Positions 35,637 through 46,130 are shown, numbered from the stretch's first letter. The stretch is DNA of 64,000 bases from Paguma larvata (GCA_030068075.1 CM057830.1:20988247-21052246), one strand, 5' to 3'. The notes: generated from the letters alone by a model not told the origin. Numbers and translations are program-made.

Positions 35637-35828
35637 TTTTAATGTTCATTTTTGAGAGAGAACGAGCAAGTATGAGTGGGTGAGGAGCAGAGAGAAAGGA
35701 GGACAGAAGACCTGAAGCGGGTTCTGTGCTGACAGCAGAGAGCCCAATGTGGGGCTCAAACTCATGAATCATGAGATCATGACCTGAGCTAAGTTGGACG
35801 CCTAACTGACTGAGCCACACAGGCACCC
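35637..35828 (-). mobile_element. CAN-SINE, antisense
   Basis: The T-rich tail begins in the T run at 35632. The B-box region is GGGGCTCAAACTCATG, and the head ends GAGCCACACAGGCACC. A 19-bp TSD with one mismatch (TGAAAATCARTGGATTTTT) flanks it at 35618-35636 and 35829-35847. The 96-codon frame here is SINE-derived. Confidence 0.94.
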
Positions 35829-35847
35829 TGAAAATCAGTGGATTTTT

Positions 35848-36319
35848 GGAAGCAGAGACTAGAAGTTTACCTAAATTGCTCAAAAGAGGTATGAAGAATA
35901 GCATGAGAACAAATAACTTTTATTTTTTTGATAAATATGAGAAACTCAAATGTTTTAAAACCTTCCTGGTTTGTAGAGGAATGGGATAAGGACCTAAATG
36001 CTGAACAGAGTGAATCAAGAGAGCAATCTTACAGAGAAACAAGAGCAGACAGAAGTCAAAACATGGATGTAGAAACTAACCACCATAAAGAGGACCACCA
36101 ATTCTAATGCATCAATAGTGAAAGATGAAAGATTTTGTGTGAGGACAAAGGTGATTTTGTGATTATGAGGACACCTAAAAGCATTCCACCAAGAATTATG
36201 TAGAAGAAAAAAGGTGTCCATTGTCAGCAGTATTAATTAACATTGCTTTGGAGGTAATAACCAAAATTATTGGATAAGAGAAATGAATATGGCTTATAGA
36301 AAATGTTCAAAATGCTTTT
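35848..36319. other. Unassigned sequence
   Basis: No repeat or gene recognised. Confidence 0.45.
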
Positions 36320-36580
36320 GAGTGAAAAGAAAGGGAAATTTTCCTATAGAACAGCAATGAACTTCTCAACAGCAACAGAGGAAATGAGAAGAAAATGAAA
36401 CAAATCTGAGGGACAGTTATTTCAAACTACTTTCAGCCAAATCATCATCAAAGATGAAAAGAGAAAAAAGATATTTTAGACATACAATAACTCATACTAC
36501 TTTTCTCTCATGCTCTCTTTTTCAGAAAACTATGTAAGTAAACAAAGAAAGAAGGAACCCAGTAACTAGAAAGCCCAACC
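36320..36580 (+). pseudogene. Possible L1 ORF1-side remnant
   Basis: 'aatgaacttctcaacagcaa', 'agatattttagacatacaat' and 'agtaaacaaagaaagaagga' resemble the purine-rich region of old L1/HAL1 elements upstream of ORF2, in sense. Weak. Confidence 0.35.
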
Positions 36581-36581
36581 A

Positions 36582-36583
<2 letters not shown>

Positions 36584-36619
<36 letters not shown>

Positions 36620-36638
36620 AATAATAATAATAATAATT
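36584..36638. repeat. (GAT)n-(AAT)n compound trinucleotide repeat
   Basis: About eleven GAT units followed by about six AAT units. Confidence 0.97.
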
Positions 36639-36871
36639 CAAGAGAGACTAGGAACTTATCTTGATAGACTTACTTACACAAGAATAATATTGAAAAACAG
36701 TTTACCAAGCTTGTATACTATTTAGGAAGGATAAGCAACATTTGAAAAATAAGCAAATGAAACAATAATATGATAATATTATTCAAATAGTTTTGAGACT
36801 CAATTTCCAATGTATGGAAGGGCATGTTTCTAACACAGTACCACCAAGTAAATCTCCGGATAACAGTTAAG

Positions 36872-37573
36872 TGTCCTACAATTCAACTCAATTCTGATAC
36901 TATCTACCTGTAGAGAGCAGCGGATTCTACAGGCTGAGCCTTCAGTCCCAAAAACCTGTCTCCCCCATCTCCCCTAGTCCCTTCAGATGCCAAACTGAAG
37001 AACAGGTTATCACCTATGCTTCTGACCAACTGGCTACAAACCAGAAGTTCCCAAGACCCCCTCTTCGGGTTTGACTAATTTGCTGGAGTAGCTCACAGAA
37101 CTCACAGAAAACATTTTACTTGCTACATCACTGGTTTATTACAAAAGGATAAAACTCAGGAACAGCCTTCATATCCTCTCCTGTGCACCATTATCCTAGC
37201 ATCTCCAGGTATTCACCTACCCTGAAACTCTCTGAAACCTGTCCTTTTGGGTTTTAATGGAAACTTCATTACAGAGCCATGACTGATTAATTCATTGGCC
37301 ATGGTGACTGATTCAACTTCCAGTCCATCTTTCCTCCCTGGAGGTTGGGGGTGGGGGTGTGGCTACTGGAGATTCCAAGCCTCTTAAAAACATGATGGGT
37401 TCCTGGGGCAACCAGCCCCCATCCTTAGGTTACAAAAAACATCTTTCAGAAAGTCACCTCATTAACATAACAAAAGACCTCTATTGCTCTTATCAAAAGA
37501 AATTCCAAAGGTTTTAGGAGCTCCCTTTTAGGATCTGGTTCTAAAGCCAAATAAATATTTCTTAGAAATCACA
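36872..37573 (-). mobile_element. Old retroviral LTR, antisense
   Basis: The reverse complement begins TGTGATTTCTAAGAAATATT. It contains a TATA-like 'ttccattaaaacccaaaagg' and a polyadenylation-type 'ccttttgtaataaacc', then a downstream part ending 'gaattgtaggacac'. This signal order gives the minus orientation. It is an old, diverged solo LTR whose family I cannot name with confidence. Confidence 0.5.
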
Positions 37574-37589
37574 ATACTGAAACCAAACA

Positions 37590-38116
37590 TGTTCAGTAAA
37601 CCAATGCTTGACCACCATACCCTAAGGAAACTGGTTAAGATGACTGGTTTAAGATTTTGTTCTGCAGAAGTTGACAGAATACCGGTAAGACTAGCTGAGA
37701 TGGGAGCAACTGGGAAGAATTCCGGCAGCTGCACAGAAGGGACTGAGAGTGGACAAAAGGAACCTCAGAGAAAACATACCCCAAGATCTCCCCCACTTAT
37801 CACGTGTATGCCACCATTTAATGAACATGTGCCCCATGAAGAGACATGATACCTGAATGTGCATGCTCAGAAAGGAAGACATGTCCCTTTTTCCCTACAT
37901 CCAATCAGCATACTCCACTCAACCTACATACCATGTGACATCTTGACTTCTTTTTCTTAAATATACCCAAACACAACCCTCAGGGAAAGTGGATTTGATA
38001 AATTTTCTCCTGCTTCTTTGCTTGGTGCCCTAAGATAAAACCCTTTATCTCTGCCACTAAATTTTTGTCAGTATTTAGTTTGTTGCATATTGGCAATAGA
38101 CTCTTGACTGGTAACA
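37590..38116 (+). mobile_element. Old retroviral LTR, sense
   Basis: It has LTR-like ends (TGTTCAGTAA...GGTAACA), a TATA-like 'cttaaatatacccaaacaca', and a typical 3' part 'tgctttcttgcttggtgccc'-like followed by 'aagataaaaccctttatctc' and 'ttttgtcagtatttagtttg'. No matching 4-6 bp TSD is evident at these ends, so the boundaries are approximate. Confidence 0.5.
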
Positions 38117-38289
38117 GGATCACAACTATAATAGGAGAGGCTGCCACAAAAACCCACGAGAAGGTAGGAATGAGTAGTAGTAGTAGTATGAGTAGCTTAG
38201 TATTAATAGACACCAAAGGGGAATAGATTACAAACACAAAAAGGACTTTTGATTGGCGTATTTTAAGGGTTAATTTCAGCAGGCCTAGA

Positions 38290-38860
38290 ATTGGCCTGAG
38301 GCATTTTGCTGAAGGTATGAGATGTATCTGCATGGTACTGACCCATGGTTAATGAAATATAATGATTAACAGTACTGTTTTGTAACCATGGGTCAAAAGC
38401 AAGTTTCAGCATGTTTTGTCACGTTGCCAGCATTGTTTATAAAGTGAAATTGATGGTTAGCTCCCGATTGATGGTTTATACCTGATAATGGCTGCATTAT
38501 TGATGGTTTGTACAAGGGCTATGTTATTGAGGTTGGTCACACAGCAATATGACCAGAAAGGTGTAAGAAAGTGTGGCTGAGACTCCACCTTGCATCCCTG
38601 GGTCCATGCAAATGTTGGTAATTACTGACCCAAGTGATAAAGCAGAACCATTAAGAGAGGACAATAGGAGCCTGCTTACAACCTTTCCAATCCCTTGCTG
38701 AGAGGTAGCCCCTGGCTGTGATGCACTTCCTGACTCTAAAGATTTGACTTATTATATCCTTTGCCGGCAATAAATGGTAGATTTGTAAACCTTGTCATTT
38801 GGGGTCCTTTGAGTCTTCTTTAAGAATCTAAACTCGTCTGACTGCCACCCTTAACACAGT
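38290..38860 (+). mobile_element. Old retroviral LTR, sense
   Basis: The right half is LTR-like: 'agcccctggctgtgatgcac', AATAAA within 'gccggcaataaatggtagat', then 'cattggggtcctttgagtc'-type R/U5 text ending 'actgccacccttaaca'. The left end is uncertain. The segment 38117-38290 includes a short (AGT)n run and no recognised gene. Confidence 0.45.
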
Positions 38861-39404
38861 TATAGAACAGTAGATAATTATATGTCTTCTGTGAACACCT
38901 ATTTGAGAAGTATGGGAAGGACGGTGGTGAGAAGGTAACTGCAAAACTGCCCTTCCTTTTTCTGATTTAGCTGTAGATGTACTCTCCTGAACTGGAAAAA
39001 AATCCCAGTTCCTCCATTTTCAGAGAGGATTTTTCTCTCTGAACTCAGTGTGAGAACTGAAAATATCAATTATGTCCCTCCATTCATCGTAACTTAAGGT
39101 GTCTTGGACTGGTGGTTGAACATGAACGTCAAGAGAGTTTTCTGGTTCACCTGTCTCTGTCTCTGCAGGTATTGGTACAGTAAGTATACTTTCTTCTTTC
39201 TATACATCTTAGGTCACATTTGAAAGTCTCAACTTCTAGTTTTTTTACAGTCTCATGTATCTTCTTTACCACCCTCACCTCATCCAAAGCATTGTTGCAA
39301 TTCATTATGTTTTCAAGCATGCGGATGCTGCCTCAGTGAGCCCAGTAAGTTCCTCCAGAGAGACTGAGCTCATCTGCACCCAGGAGAGTGAAGGGGAGCA
39401 CTTT

Positions 39405-39935
39405 TTGCCACCCAAGATATGCTTCTTTCGCATGTTGATTACTTTAGGCTGATTATTTTTAAGAAACAGCAGATACAGAAAAAGCTCTGAAAACTGAGTA
39501 GAAGATTCTTCTTTAGAGACCTTTACACTTATAAGGGAAATCTCCACTCCTAAGAGCCTCTTCCCTGCTGGACTACTAAAAGAAGACTGACTCTAAGTGA
39601 CTAGAAACATATGAATGTAAAAGACAAGGACTTAACCTACATACAACCCTACCCTTATTTACTGTCCTTCTCCTGATACCTTCCCATAACTGACTCCCAC
39701 TCCCAACATCTTTTGTCTTAGCTGAAGATGGTATTTAAGAGGATGGCTTTTGGCCATTTGAAGAGTTACTCAGTTTCCTTGAGTCTCTCCCAGATATACA
39801 GGAGGTATACATGTTACTCAATTTTTGTTTATTTTTCTCCTGTAAACTTGTCTTATGTCAATTTAATTATTCGATTAGCCAAAAAACTTAGACAGGAAGA
39901 AGGGACAACCTTCCCCCTGGGGGAGGGTCCCAATA
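39405..39935 (+). mobile_element. LTR of the 'tail-CCAGCCAAAAGAAC' family, copy A
   Basis: One of several copies of one LTR family in this window. The left part is 'caagatatgcttctttcgca' (compare 'aaatatgccactttggcata' in other copies). The middle is 'cccaacatcttttgtcttag' followed by a TATA-like GGTATTTAAG near 39730. The right end is 'tttttctcctgtaaacttg' and 'caatttaattattcgattag', then 'ccaaaaaacttagacagg'. Other copies lie at 43338, 45616, 46322 (minus), 58003/58072 and 63320. Confidence 0.6.
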
Positions 39936-39944
39936 ACTGGGACC

Positions 39945-40630
39945 ATAAGGCATGCTGAGGGCAAAACACAAGTTAGCACCCCTTCCCCCGAGGTGGGATA
40001 TGTGTGATAATCCTTGGGCACCCCAGGCTGCCCAAGGACAAAGGAAAATAAAGAAAACAAATGGCTAATTGGTAGAGATCAGGGTCATGAAGGACATCAG
40101 TTTACAAATACTTTAGTAAATTACAAGAAAAAGGCAACTTTATCAATAGCTAATCTCCAGAAACCTATAGACTCAGTTTCCTGGAGCCCCAACATCACCC
40201 TCCCTCCATACTGATATGTGGAACAAAGGCAAGAAGGAAATGGCAGGTAAAATTAAATTTCTCCACAACCTGCAGTCCATTGACAGTTGAGACAGGCAGA
40301 GTAAAAATTTCTCCAGAAACTCCCTACTGTCTTCATGTTAAGGTTTTGCTAGAGGGAAAAATAACCTTAGCTTGATAATAGGTAGGCCCCCAGTAATCTG
40401 TGAGTCTTTAGCATATGAAAGTCTCTTTGGGAACCTCCCCTCTGATTTTATCTCCCCCAAGTCTTTAGTATATAGCCAGTCATTCTTCACCACCCCAGTG
40501 CAGCTAGTCCCGCCCATGGGTCCTGTCCCGGTGCTTTGATAAAATCAGCTTTTTGCACCCAAGATGTCTTCAAGAATTCTTTCTTGGCCGTCGACTCTGA
40601 ACCCCACGAACCCCCACCATAACCCCCAAA
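39945..40630 (+). mobile_element. Old gammaretrovirus-like LTR, sense
   Basis: TATA-like AGTATATAGCC near 40467 and an AATAAA-like GATAAAATCAGC near 40539 are followed by R/U5-type text 'cccaagatgtcttcaagaat' and 'tcttggccgtcgactctgaa', running into 'cccccaaatctcatca'. It lies head to tail behind copy A. The left boundary is uncertain. Confidence 0.5.
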
Positions 40631-40739
40631 TCTCATCACCAACACCCAGGGACTGAGGCAAGTGTGACTGAGAAGGGCAGTTCCGCTGGAAGGACAGAGC
40701 TCTCACCCACAACCTGCAGAGACTGGCCCAGGAAAACAA

Positions 40740-41010
40740 ATTCCAATCTATAGTAACCAGCTCTGGAAGCCAGCTATTATCTAGTAATCAGATTGTAGGA
40801 ATTCAGACCACTATCTCTATCCAACCCCAAGGGCACACCTGAAGCCTTCCCTTTTCCCTTCTATAAAGCTTTCCCACTCCTCTGACTGCTTTTGAGTCTT
40901 TGCCAAAACTCAAGTGATGGTGGCTCACTCTGTTGCTATACCAAGCTAGTAATAAATAGCCTTTAAGTGTTCTCATTTGGTTGGTATTCATGTATTTCCA
41001 GTTTGAATGA
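40740..41010 (+). mobile_element. Partial LTR (MER31/34-like), sense
   Basis: The 3' half of an LTR: 'cttctataaagctttcccac' (TATA-like), 'gtctttgccaaaactcaagt', 'gatggtggctcactctgttg', then AATAAA at 40951-40956 and 'gcctttaagtgttctcattt'. Confidence 0.5.
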
Positions 41011-41170
41011 GTAACACAGCTGCTCTGGCATAGGGTTGACAAGGACCAGCACATTTGAACCTGCTCAAAGAAGTCACAGGCAGCACATCTACCACTAGAT
41101 TTTTTTTATTTTCATCAGGATGTTATTTTCAAACATCTATTAGAGTTCCTCTAGGGCCTACATGTGAAAG
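41011..41170. other. Unassigned spacer
   Basis: Short sequence between the LTR cluster and the GA repeat. No gene. Confidence 0.5.
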
Positions 41171-41179
41171 TAAGCCAGA

Positions 41180-41226
<47 letters not shown>

Positions 41227-41320
41227 GAGGGGGGGAGCGGGGTGAAGAAGAATGCACGAAACAGAGAGAGAGATGGAGGAAGGATAGGAGGAAGAAAGGG
41301 AGGGAGGGAGGAAAGGAAAA
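41171..41320. repeat. (GA)n and purine-rich simple repeat
   Basis: Pure GA from about 41185 to 41222, then interrupted GGA/GAGA/GGGA units. It is a polypurine tract able to form triplex DNA. The 91-codon frame here is low complexity. Confidence 0.95.
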
Positions 41321-42019
41321 AGTTTGTTGAAAGATAGTGTTTTTTCAGTACAGTTGGCCTTTTAAATTAGAAAACTGACTAGCTTTCAGAATTTTTAGTA
41401 ACAGAACATTAACTTTTAGACATAAACTCTAATCTATGCCCTGAAAAATGAAAAGTTAATATCATAATGCATATTTATTTAGGTTTCTTTTTCCCCCAGG
41501 CCAGTAAGTTACTTCAATCGTAGTTTTAGTATATTAGAACTGGTAGGAGCTTTTGTTATGTCACAGCTTAGAAACTGATTGCTCCTGTTTGAAAAAACTA
41601 AAATTATAAAGCCTCAAAACCAATCTATCAACAACATGGAAAATCTCCTTATTATAAATTTCAATAAGAAAACCCTGCTTGGGGTAAAATTTCAATTAGA
41701 GATTAAAATAAAACAAAATCATCCCAAACTCATTAATATAGTGATAAAAAATGGATTGCAGACAGTTCTATTCTCACTACTAGAATATAATGATAAAAAT
41801 GGATTTATGAATTAATGGACCTTTTTGCAATGTTGCTTCATAATTCAAACACTGTATATTACTTGTTGATTTTTTTCCTTTTAAACATTTCCCTATGAGA
41901 AAATGTGGAAATGATTAAGTAAATGCCCATGTACAACTCTCACTTCCCTTCAAAATTAGTGACAATAATAAAAAAATAGAGATAAAACATCATTTGTTAC
42001 TAAAACATGAAAGGGCTCC
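41321..42019. other. Unassigned AT-rich sequence
   Basis: No repeat or gene recognised. The 78-codon plus frame at 41579-41815 has no domain. Confidence 0.45.
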
Positions 42020-42302
42020 AAGTACCATATTGAAAGCATTACACCAAATACAATGTAATTTGGACCCAAAAGACGTTGAAAAATGATTTTGGGAACAGAG
42101 AACAAATTGTTGGATGCCATAGGAAAGATGGATGGGAGATGGGTAGTATAGATAAAGCGGATTGAGAAGTATAATGAAGTCATGGGGATGAAAACTACAG
42201 CATAGGGAATACAGTAAATAATATTGTAACAGTTTTGTATGGTGACAAATGGTGACTATATTTATTGTGGTAAGCACTGAATAATGTATGGAATTGCTGA
42301 AT
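42020..42302 (+). pseudogene. L1 3'UTR, left part
   Basis: Sense L1M 3'UTR text: 'taatattgtaacagttttgt', 'atggtgacaaatggtgacta' and 'gtaagcactgaataatgtat', then 'ggaattgctgaat'. It is cut at 42302 by an LTR and resumes at 42597. Confidence 0.65.
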
Positions 42303-42596
42303 TGATAGGGAAAAACCTGTTATTGATAGGGAAAATCCTGTTATTAGATGGCCTACAGGACTGATAGGGAAAGTTCTGTCCCCTCTGAGTTGTTCTACCC
42401 ATCCTGCTTGCTCGGCATTAATGAGGAATGTGGAAGTAACAGACTATAAATTGTTCCCTCTGCTTAAGCTCAAGACTCAGACCTTTGGAAAGTGATCTCC
42501 TCTGAGCCTACCAGTGTCAATAAACCTCCTGCCTTCCAAACTCTCCAACTGCAGTTTGGTTCTTCTGCAGGGTAATCCAGACTAGTTTCTGTAATA
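42303..42596 (+). mobile_element. Short 294-bp solo LTR inside L1, 4-bp TSD
   Basis: Starts TGATAGGGAAAAACC and ends CTGTAATA (probably a mutated ...TAACA end). It is flanked by GAAT at 42299-42302 and 42597-42600, a 4-bp TSD as expected for class I ERVs. U3 carries three spaced copies of TGATAGGGAAA (42303, about 42323, about 42361). The 3' half has AATAAACCTCC near 42518 and a pyrimidine-rich end. Sense orientation. The family is not identified. Confidence 0.75.
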
Positions 42597-42675
42597 GAAT
42601 CACTATGTTGTATAACTAAAACTAATATAACACTGTACTTTAGTTATACTTCCGCTTAAAGAAAAAAAGGACTTG
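42597..42675 (+). pseudogene. L1 3'UTR, right part
   Basis: 'gaatcactatgttgtataac' followed by 'taaaactaatataacactgt' continues the L1 3'UTR interrupted at 42302. Confidence 0.65.
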
Positions 42676-42894
42676 GGGAGTTGACACAAAACTCTGTGTT
42701 GAAAAAAATCCAGCAGAATTTGTTCTGAAGGATCCCACTGCACATCTTCAATCCTGGAGGACCCAGGACTGCTTGGCCTGTAGGGCATTTTTTCCAAACC
42801 ACATATCAACAATGAAAACTGCATTAAAAACACAAGACTGATCAGTACTACTTTCTGAAGTCTGAAAACCAAACTACTTTGCCCCTATATACCA
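42676..42894. other. Unassigned sequence
   Basis: No repeat recognised. The 89-codon minus frame 42603-42872 overlaps the L1 tail and has no domain. Confidence 0.4.
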
Positions 42895-43330
42895 GAGATT
42901 AACTTTCTCTGAAAAATAGATGTCTACTAACAAATGAGATTCTATTATGTATCCAGGAGAACAGCTAAAATGAAAAGAAAGACAAAACTAAATATCACTG
43001 GGTTTGTGAGCACCCATAACTCACATATATTTTTGGTGGGGGTCTGAAATAGTATAATCATTTCAGGAAAAAGCCTGGAAGTATGTTATGAACTAACCAT
43101 ACATCTATCATATGACACAGTACTTCCCTCAGGTATTTAGCAAGAGAAATGTAAACATATGTTCACAATGAGATACAAAAAATTATTCACAGATTTATTC
43201 ATAATAACCAAAACTATAAACACCCCAGGTGTTCATCAGTTGGAGAATGGACAGACTATGGTATATTCATGTAAGAGAACACTGTTTAGCAGTAAAAGGT
43301 AACAATTTAGTGATTTACTCAACAAAAGAG
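42895..43330 (+). pseudogene. L1 ORF2 end/3'UTR, left part
   Basis: Sense L1M text: 'ggagaacagctaaaatgaaa', 'tcagttggagaatggacaga', 'ctatggtatattcatgtaag' and 'tttagcagtaaaaggtaac'. It appears to continue at 44440 after an inserted LTR. Confidence 0.65.
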
Positions 43331-43414
43331 TTCAGACTGTGGGCTTCAGGGAGGCAGCCCCAAAATATGCCACTTTGGCTTATTAATTATTTTGAATTAA
43401 GATAGTAGTTAAGA

Positions 43415-43622
43415 GGGTACCCGGGTGGCTCAGTCGTTAAGCTGACTTCAGCTCAGGTCATGATCTCGCAGTTAGTGAGTTCAAGCATGAGATAGGGCCC
43501 TGTGTTGACAGCTCAGAGCCTGGAGCCTGCTTCAGATTCTGTCTCCCTCTCTCTGTCCCTCCCCTCCTTGTGCTCTTTCTCTCTCAAAAATATAAACATT
43601 AAAAATATTAAAAAAAAAAAAA
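43415..43622 (+). mobile_element. CAN-SINE, sense, in LTR copy C
   Basis: The head GGGTACCCGGGTGGCTCAG is followed by a shortened 'cgttaagctgacttcagctc', GAGTTCAAGC, a CT-rich block and an A-rich tail. No clean TSD is visible. Confidence 0.88.
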
Positions 43623-43865
43623 GAAAGGTACTTAAGAAACAGTCAGTGCAAGGCACTCTGACCTTCTTCTGACCTTCTACTGTCCTGCTGAAAACAGAAA
43701 ATAAATTCCTGATTTGAAAGGTACCCTCCCTTTCATGGGAGGGTAAAGGCATCCTTATGGCCAGAGGTAGGAAATTCAAGGCCAAGAAGGTTACATAAAC
43801 AAATCTTTTGTTACTTTTTTACTAATTTACTATCCCAAGCACAAACCCCTTTGTCTTGTCATTTA

Positions 43866-44084
43866 TTTTTTTTTTATTTTAATATTTATTTATTTTTGAG
43901 AGAGAGAGAGAGACAGAAGCAAGCAGGGGACAGGCAGAGAGAGAGGAAGACACAGACTCTGAAGCAGGCTCCAGGCTATGAGCTGTCAGCATAGAGCCTG
44001 ATGCTGGGCTCAAACTCATAGACCATGAAACCATGACCTGAGCCAATGTTGGACATTTGACTGACTGAGTCACCCAGGCACCCC
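43866..44084 (-). mobile_element. CAN-SINE, antisense, in LTR copy C
   Basis: T-rich tail, GA block, B-box region GGGCTCAAACTCATAG, and head end GTCACCCAGGCACCCC. The flanks GTCTTGT (about 43855) and ATCTTGT (about 44086) are the remnant of a short TSD. Confidence 0.9.
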
Positions 44085-44258
44085 TATCTTGTTAGTTCTT
44101 CACAAATTTATGGTTTGTCTGAAATATACAAAAGCTGCCTACTCTGGTTACTTCTTTAAGACTCATTTCTAGGAGCACCCCTATGTATGAATTAAATGGG
44201 TTTTAACTGGTAAAACTGGTAATTGATAGAAGATAGAGTAATAGGGAAAAATTGTTTA

Positions 44259-44342
44259 AAATTTTTTTTTACTTTTTTTAATGTTATTTTTTGAGATAGA
44301 GTCAGAGCACAAGTAGGGGAGGGGCAGAGAGAGAAGGAGACA
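44259..44342 (-). mobile_element. CAN-SINE 3' fragment, antisense
   Basis: Only the tail and GA-rich region remain ('gtaggggaggggcagagaga'). The tRNA-like head is missing. Confidence 0.8.
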
Positions 44343-44439
44343 AATTCATGGTGATGTGTCTTATGTAATTTAATTATCAGACTAGCCAAATAACCTAGAA
44401 AAAAGGAAAAGTTTCTCTTTCCCCTAAAAAGCTCTTTAC

Positions 44440-44695
44440 CAGTATATTGCATAATTCTACTTATATTAAATTTTAGAACAGGCACAACTAATACACAAAG
44501 ACAAATATCAGAATATTGTTTATTTCTGGAAGGGTTAAGGGCCAAGATTTTCTAAGAAGGGGTATGAAGAACTTAATGTAGTTTTGTAATATTTTATGTT
44601 TTAATAGAAGATTGGGTTACACAGGTATATGTACCTGTCAAAACTCAACAAATGTATATTTTAACATTAAACAAATTTCACAACAAGAGAGAAAA
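44440..44695 (+). pseudogene. L1 3'UTR, right part
   Basis: 'gtatattgcataattctact' then 'ttagaacaggcacaactaat', 'gggttacacaggtatatgta' and 'cctgtcaaaactcaacaaat' follow old L1 3'UTR text. This plausibly continues 42895-43330. Confidence 0.6.
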
Positions 44696-44880
44696 CATGG
44701 CAAACAAATTTCACTTTAGTTAATAACATACCTGCTGATGTCTTTAGAAGGAAGACTATTAGTATCTAAAATTCAATTTGAAATCCATAAAAAACAAGAT
44801 GGACTAATGTACAGAGAGATGAATGGAAAGACAAACGTGTAATTTCAAAAGTATAGTAAAATGTTAAAACTAGAATCTCG

Positions 44881-45088
44881 GGGCATCTGGGTGGCTCAGT
44901 CGGTTGAGCGCCCGACTTCAGCTCAGGTCATGATCTTGCGGTTTGTGAGTTTGAGCCCCGCGTCGGGCTCTGTGCTGACAGCTTAGAGTCTGGAGCCTGC
45001 TTTGCGTTCTGTGTCCCCCGCTCTCTCTCTGCCCCTCCCCCACTCATGCTCTGTCTCTGTCTCAAAAATAAATAAACATTAAAAAAAA
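44881..45088 (+). mobile_element. CAN-SINE, sense, near consensus
   Basis: Full-length, little-diverged feline SINE: GGGCATCTGGGTGGCTCAGT head, GAGTTTGAGCCCCGCGTCGG, CT-rich block, AAATAAATAAACATTAAAAA tail. A perfect 15-bp TSD (AAAACTAGAATCTCG) lies at 44866-44880 and 45089-45103. Confidence 0.96.
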
Positions 45089-45167
45089 AAAACTAGAATC
45101 TCGGTGTTTGGAATATGAAGTTTAGATTATAATTCTTTATATTTTACTTTAGGTTTAAAATTTTTAA

Positions 45168-45374
45168 GGGGGCCTGGGTGGCTCGGTTGGTTAAGCGTCC
45201 AAATTTGGCTTAGGTTACGATCTCATGATTTGTGAGTTCAAGCCCCACATCGGGTGCTGGCAGCTCAGAGCCTGGAGCCTGCTTTGGATTCTGTGTCTCC
45301 CTCTCTTTCTGCCCTTGCCCCACTCACACTATCTCTCTTTCTCTCTGAAAAACAAACATTAAAAGAATTTTAAA
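45168..45374 (+). mobile_element. CAN-SINE, sense
   Basis: The head GGGGCCTGGGTGGCTCGGTTG is followed by GAGTTCAAGCCCCACATCGG, a small deletion after the B box, a CT-rich block and an AAACATTAAAAGAATTTT tail. It lies only about 65 bp from the TSD of the previous SINE, in the same orientation, as an independent insertion. Confidence 0.92.
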
Positions 45375-45615
45375 AAATTTATATAACATAATTTGCAAAG
45401 TATTCAGACAGAAAATACAGGAAGACAGTGATTCCAGTAGGAAGCTACCAGGTAGCCAATCTTCTCAATGACCTTGAAAAGCTTAATAGCTAAATACAGA
45501 AAATAAATAATCAGCTTCTAATCTGTGCTCAAATTTAAAGGTTTTGATCTTAAAAACATTTGCAACACCTGGAAGAGGACTCAAGCAAATACCACTGAAG
45601 CGGTACAGAATTAGT

Positions 45616-46130
45616 CTCCACAAAATGTGCCACTTTGGCATGTGGATTATTTCGAGCTAAAGTCAATTAAGGGTTGAAAGACCCAGCAAGAGCTTTTACC
45701 TCCCTCTCAATTGCTTAATTGAGATAGGAGGTATGGTTCAGGAAGGGAACTACCACCAGAGATAACCACAAAGAATATGGGCTAGGTGTGGTAAGCTCTT
45801 GGGGAGCTCCACTCACTGCCTGGAAATCAAATTCCTCTCTATGTCGCATTGTCTCTGTATGGCATAGCAAACATTTCTTTAACAAACAATTGCTTTTCCC
45901 ATTGACCAATGAATCCTTTTCTTCCCCTTTGAAGTCTTGGACCCTATCCTCTTCTCCTTAGCTCAGGGTGGCATAGAAGCCTCAAGAGCCGGACTGCCTA
46001 GGGGGTCTCAGATTCTTATGGAGCTCTTGTAGGTACACAGTTAATTTTTTCCCTATTACTCTGTCTTCTATCAATTTTCCAGGCAAAGAACCTTCAAGTG
46101 TAAAGTAAAATTTTTCCACTCCAGTATCAT
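45616..46130 (+). mobile_element. LTR family copy D, sense
   Basis: The left end 'ctccacaaaatgtgccactt' and 'tggcatgtggattatttcga' is very like copy F at 63320. The two share 'gaagggaactaccaccagag'-type text, a TATA-like 'ggtggcatagaagcctcaag', 'gggtctcagattcttatgga' and the tail 'ttttttccctattactctgt'. Solo copy. Confidence 0.65.

Larger units (their letters stand above)
43338..44432 (+). mobile_element. LTR family copy C, interrupted by three SINEs
   Basis: The left end TGTGGGCTTCAGG is followed by 'ccccaaaatatgccactttg', the same start as in copies D (45616) and F (63320). The middle segment 43623-43865 holds 'ggccagaggtaggaaattca' and 'cccaagcacaaacccctttg'. The segment 44085-44258 holds 'caaatttatggtttgtctga', a TATA-like 'atatacaaaagctgcc' and 'gtatgaattaaatgggtttt'. 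The right end is 44343-44432 ('cagactagccaaataaccta'). Three SINEs account for about half the span. Confidence 0.65.

Noticed and set aside
36584..36638. CRISPR-like or other spaced repeat array
   Set aside because: It is a plain trinucleotide microsatellite. No spaced direct-repeat array with unique spacers occurs anywhere in the window.
37980..38333. 117-codon minus-strand hydrophobic frame
   Set aside because: It lies across an LTR end and its flank in antisense. The hydrophobicity comes from AT-rich composition.
44192..44545. 117-codon minus-strand frame
   Set aside because: It crosses an LTR tail, a SINE fragment and an L1 end, so it is a chance join of repeats.
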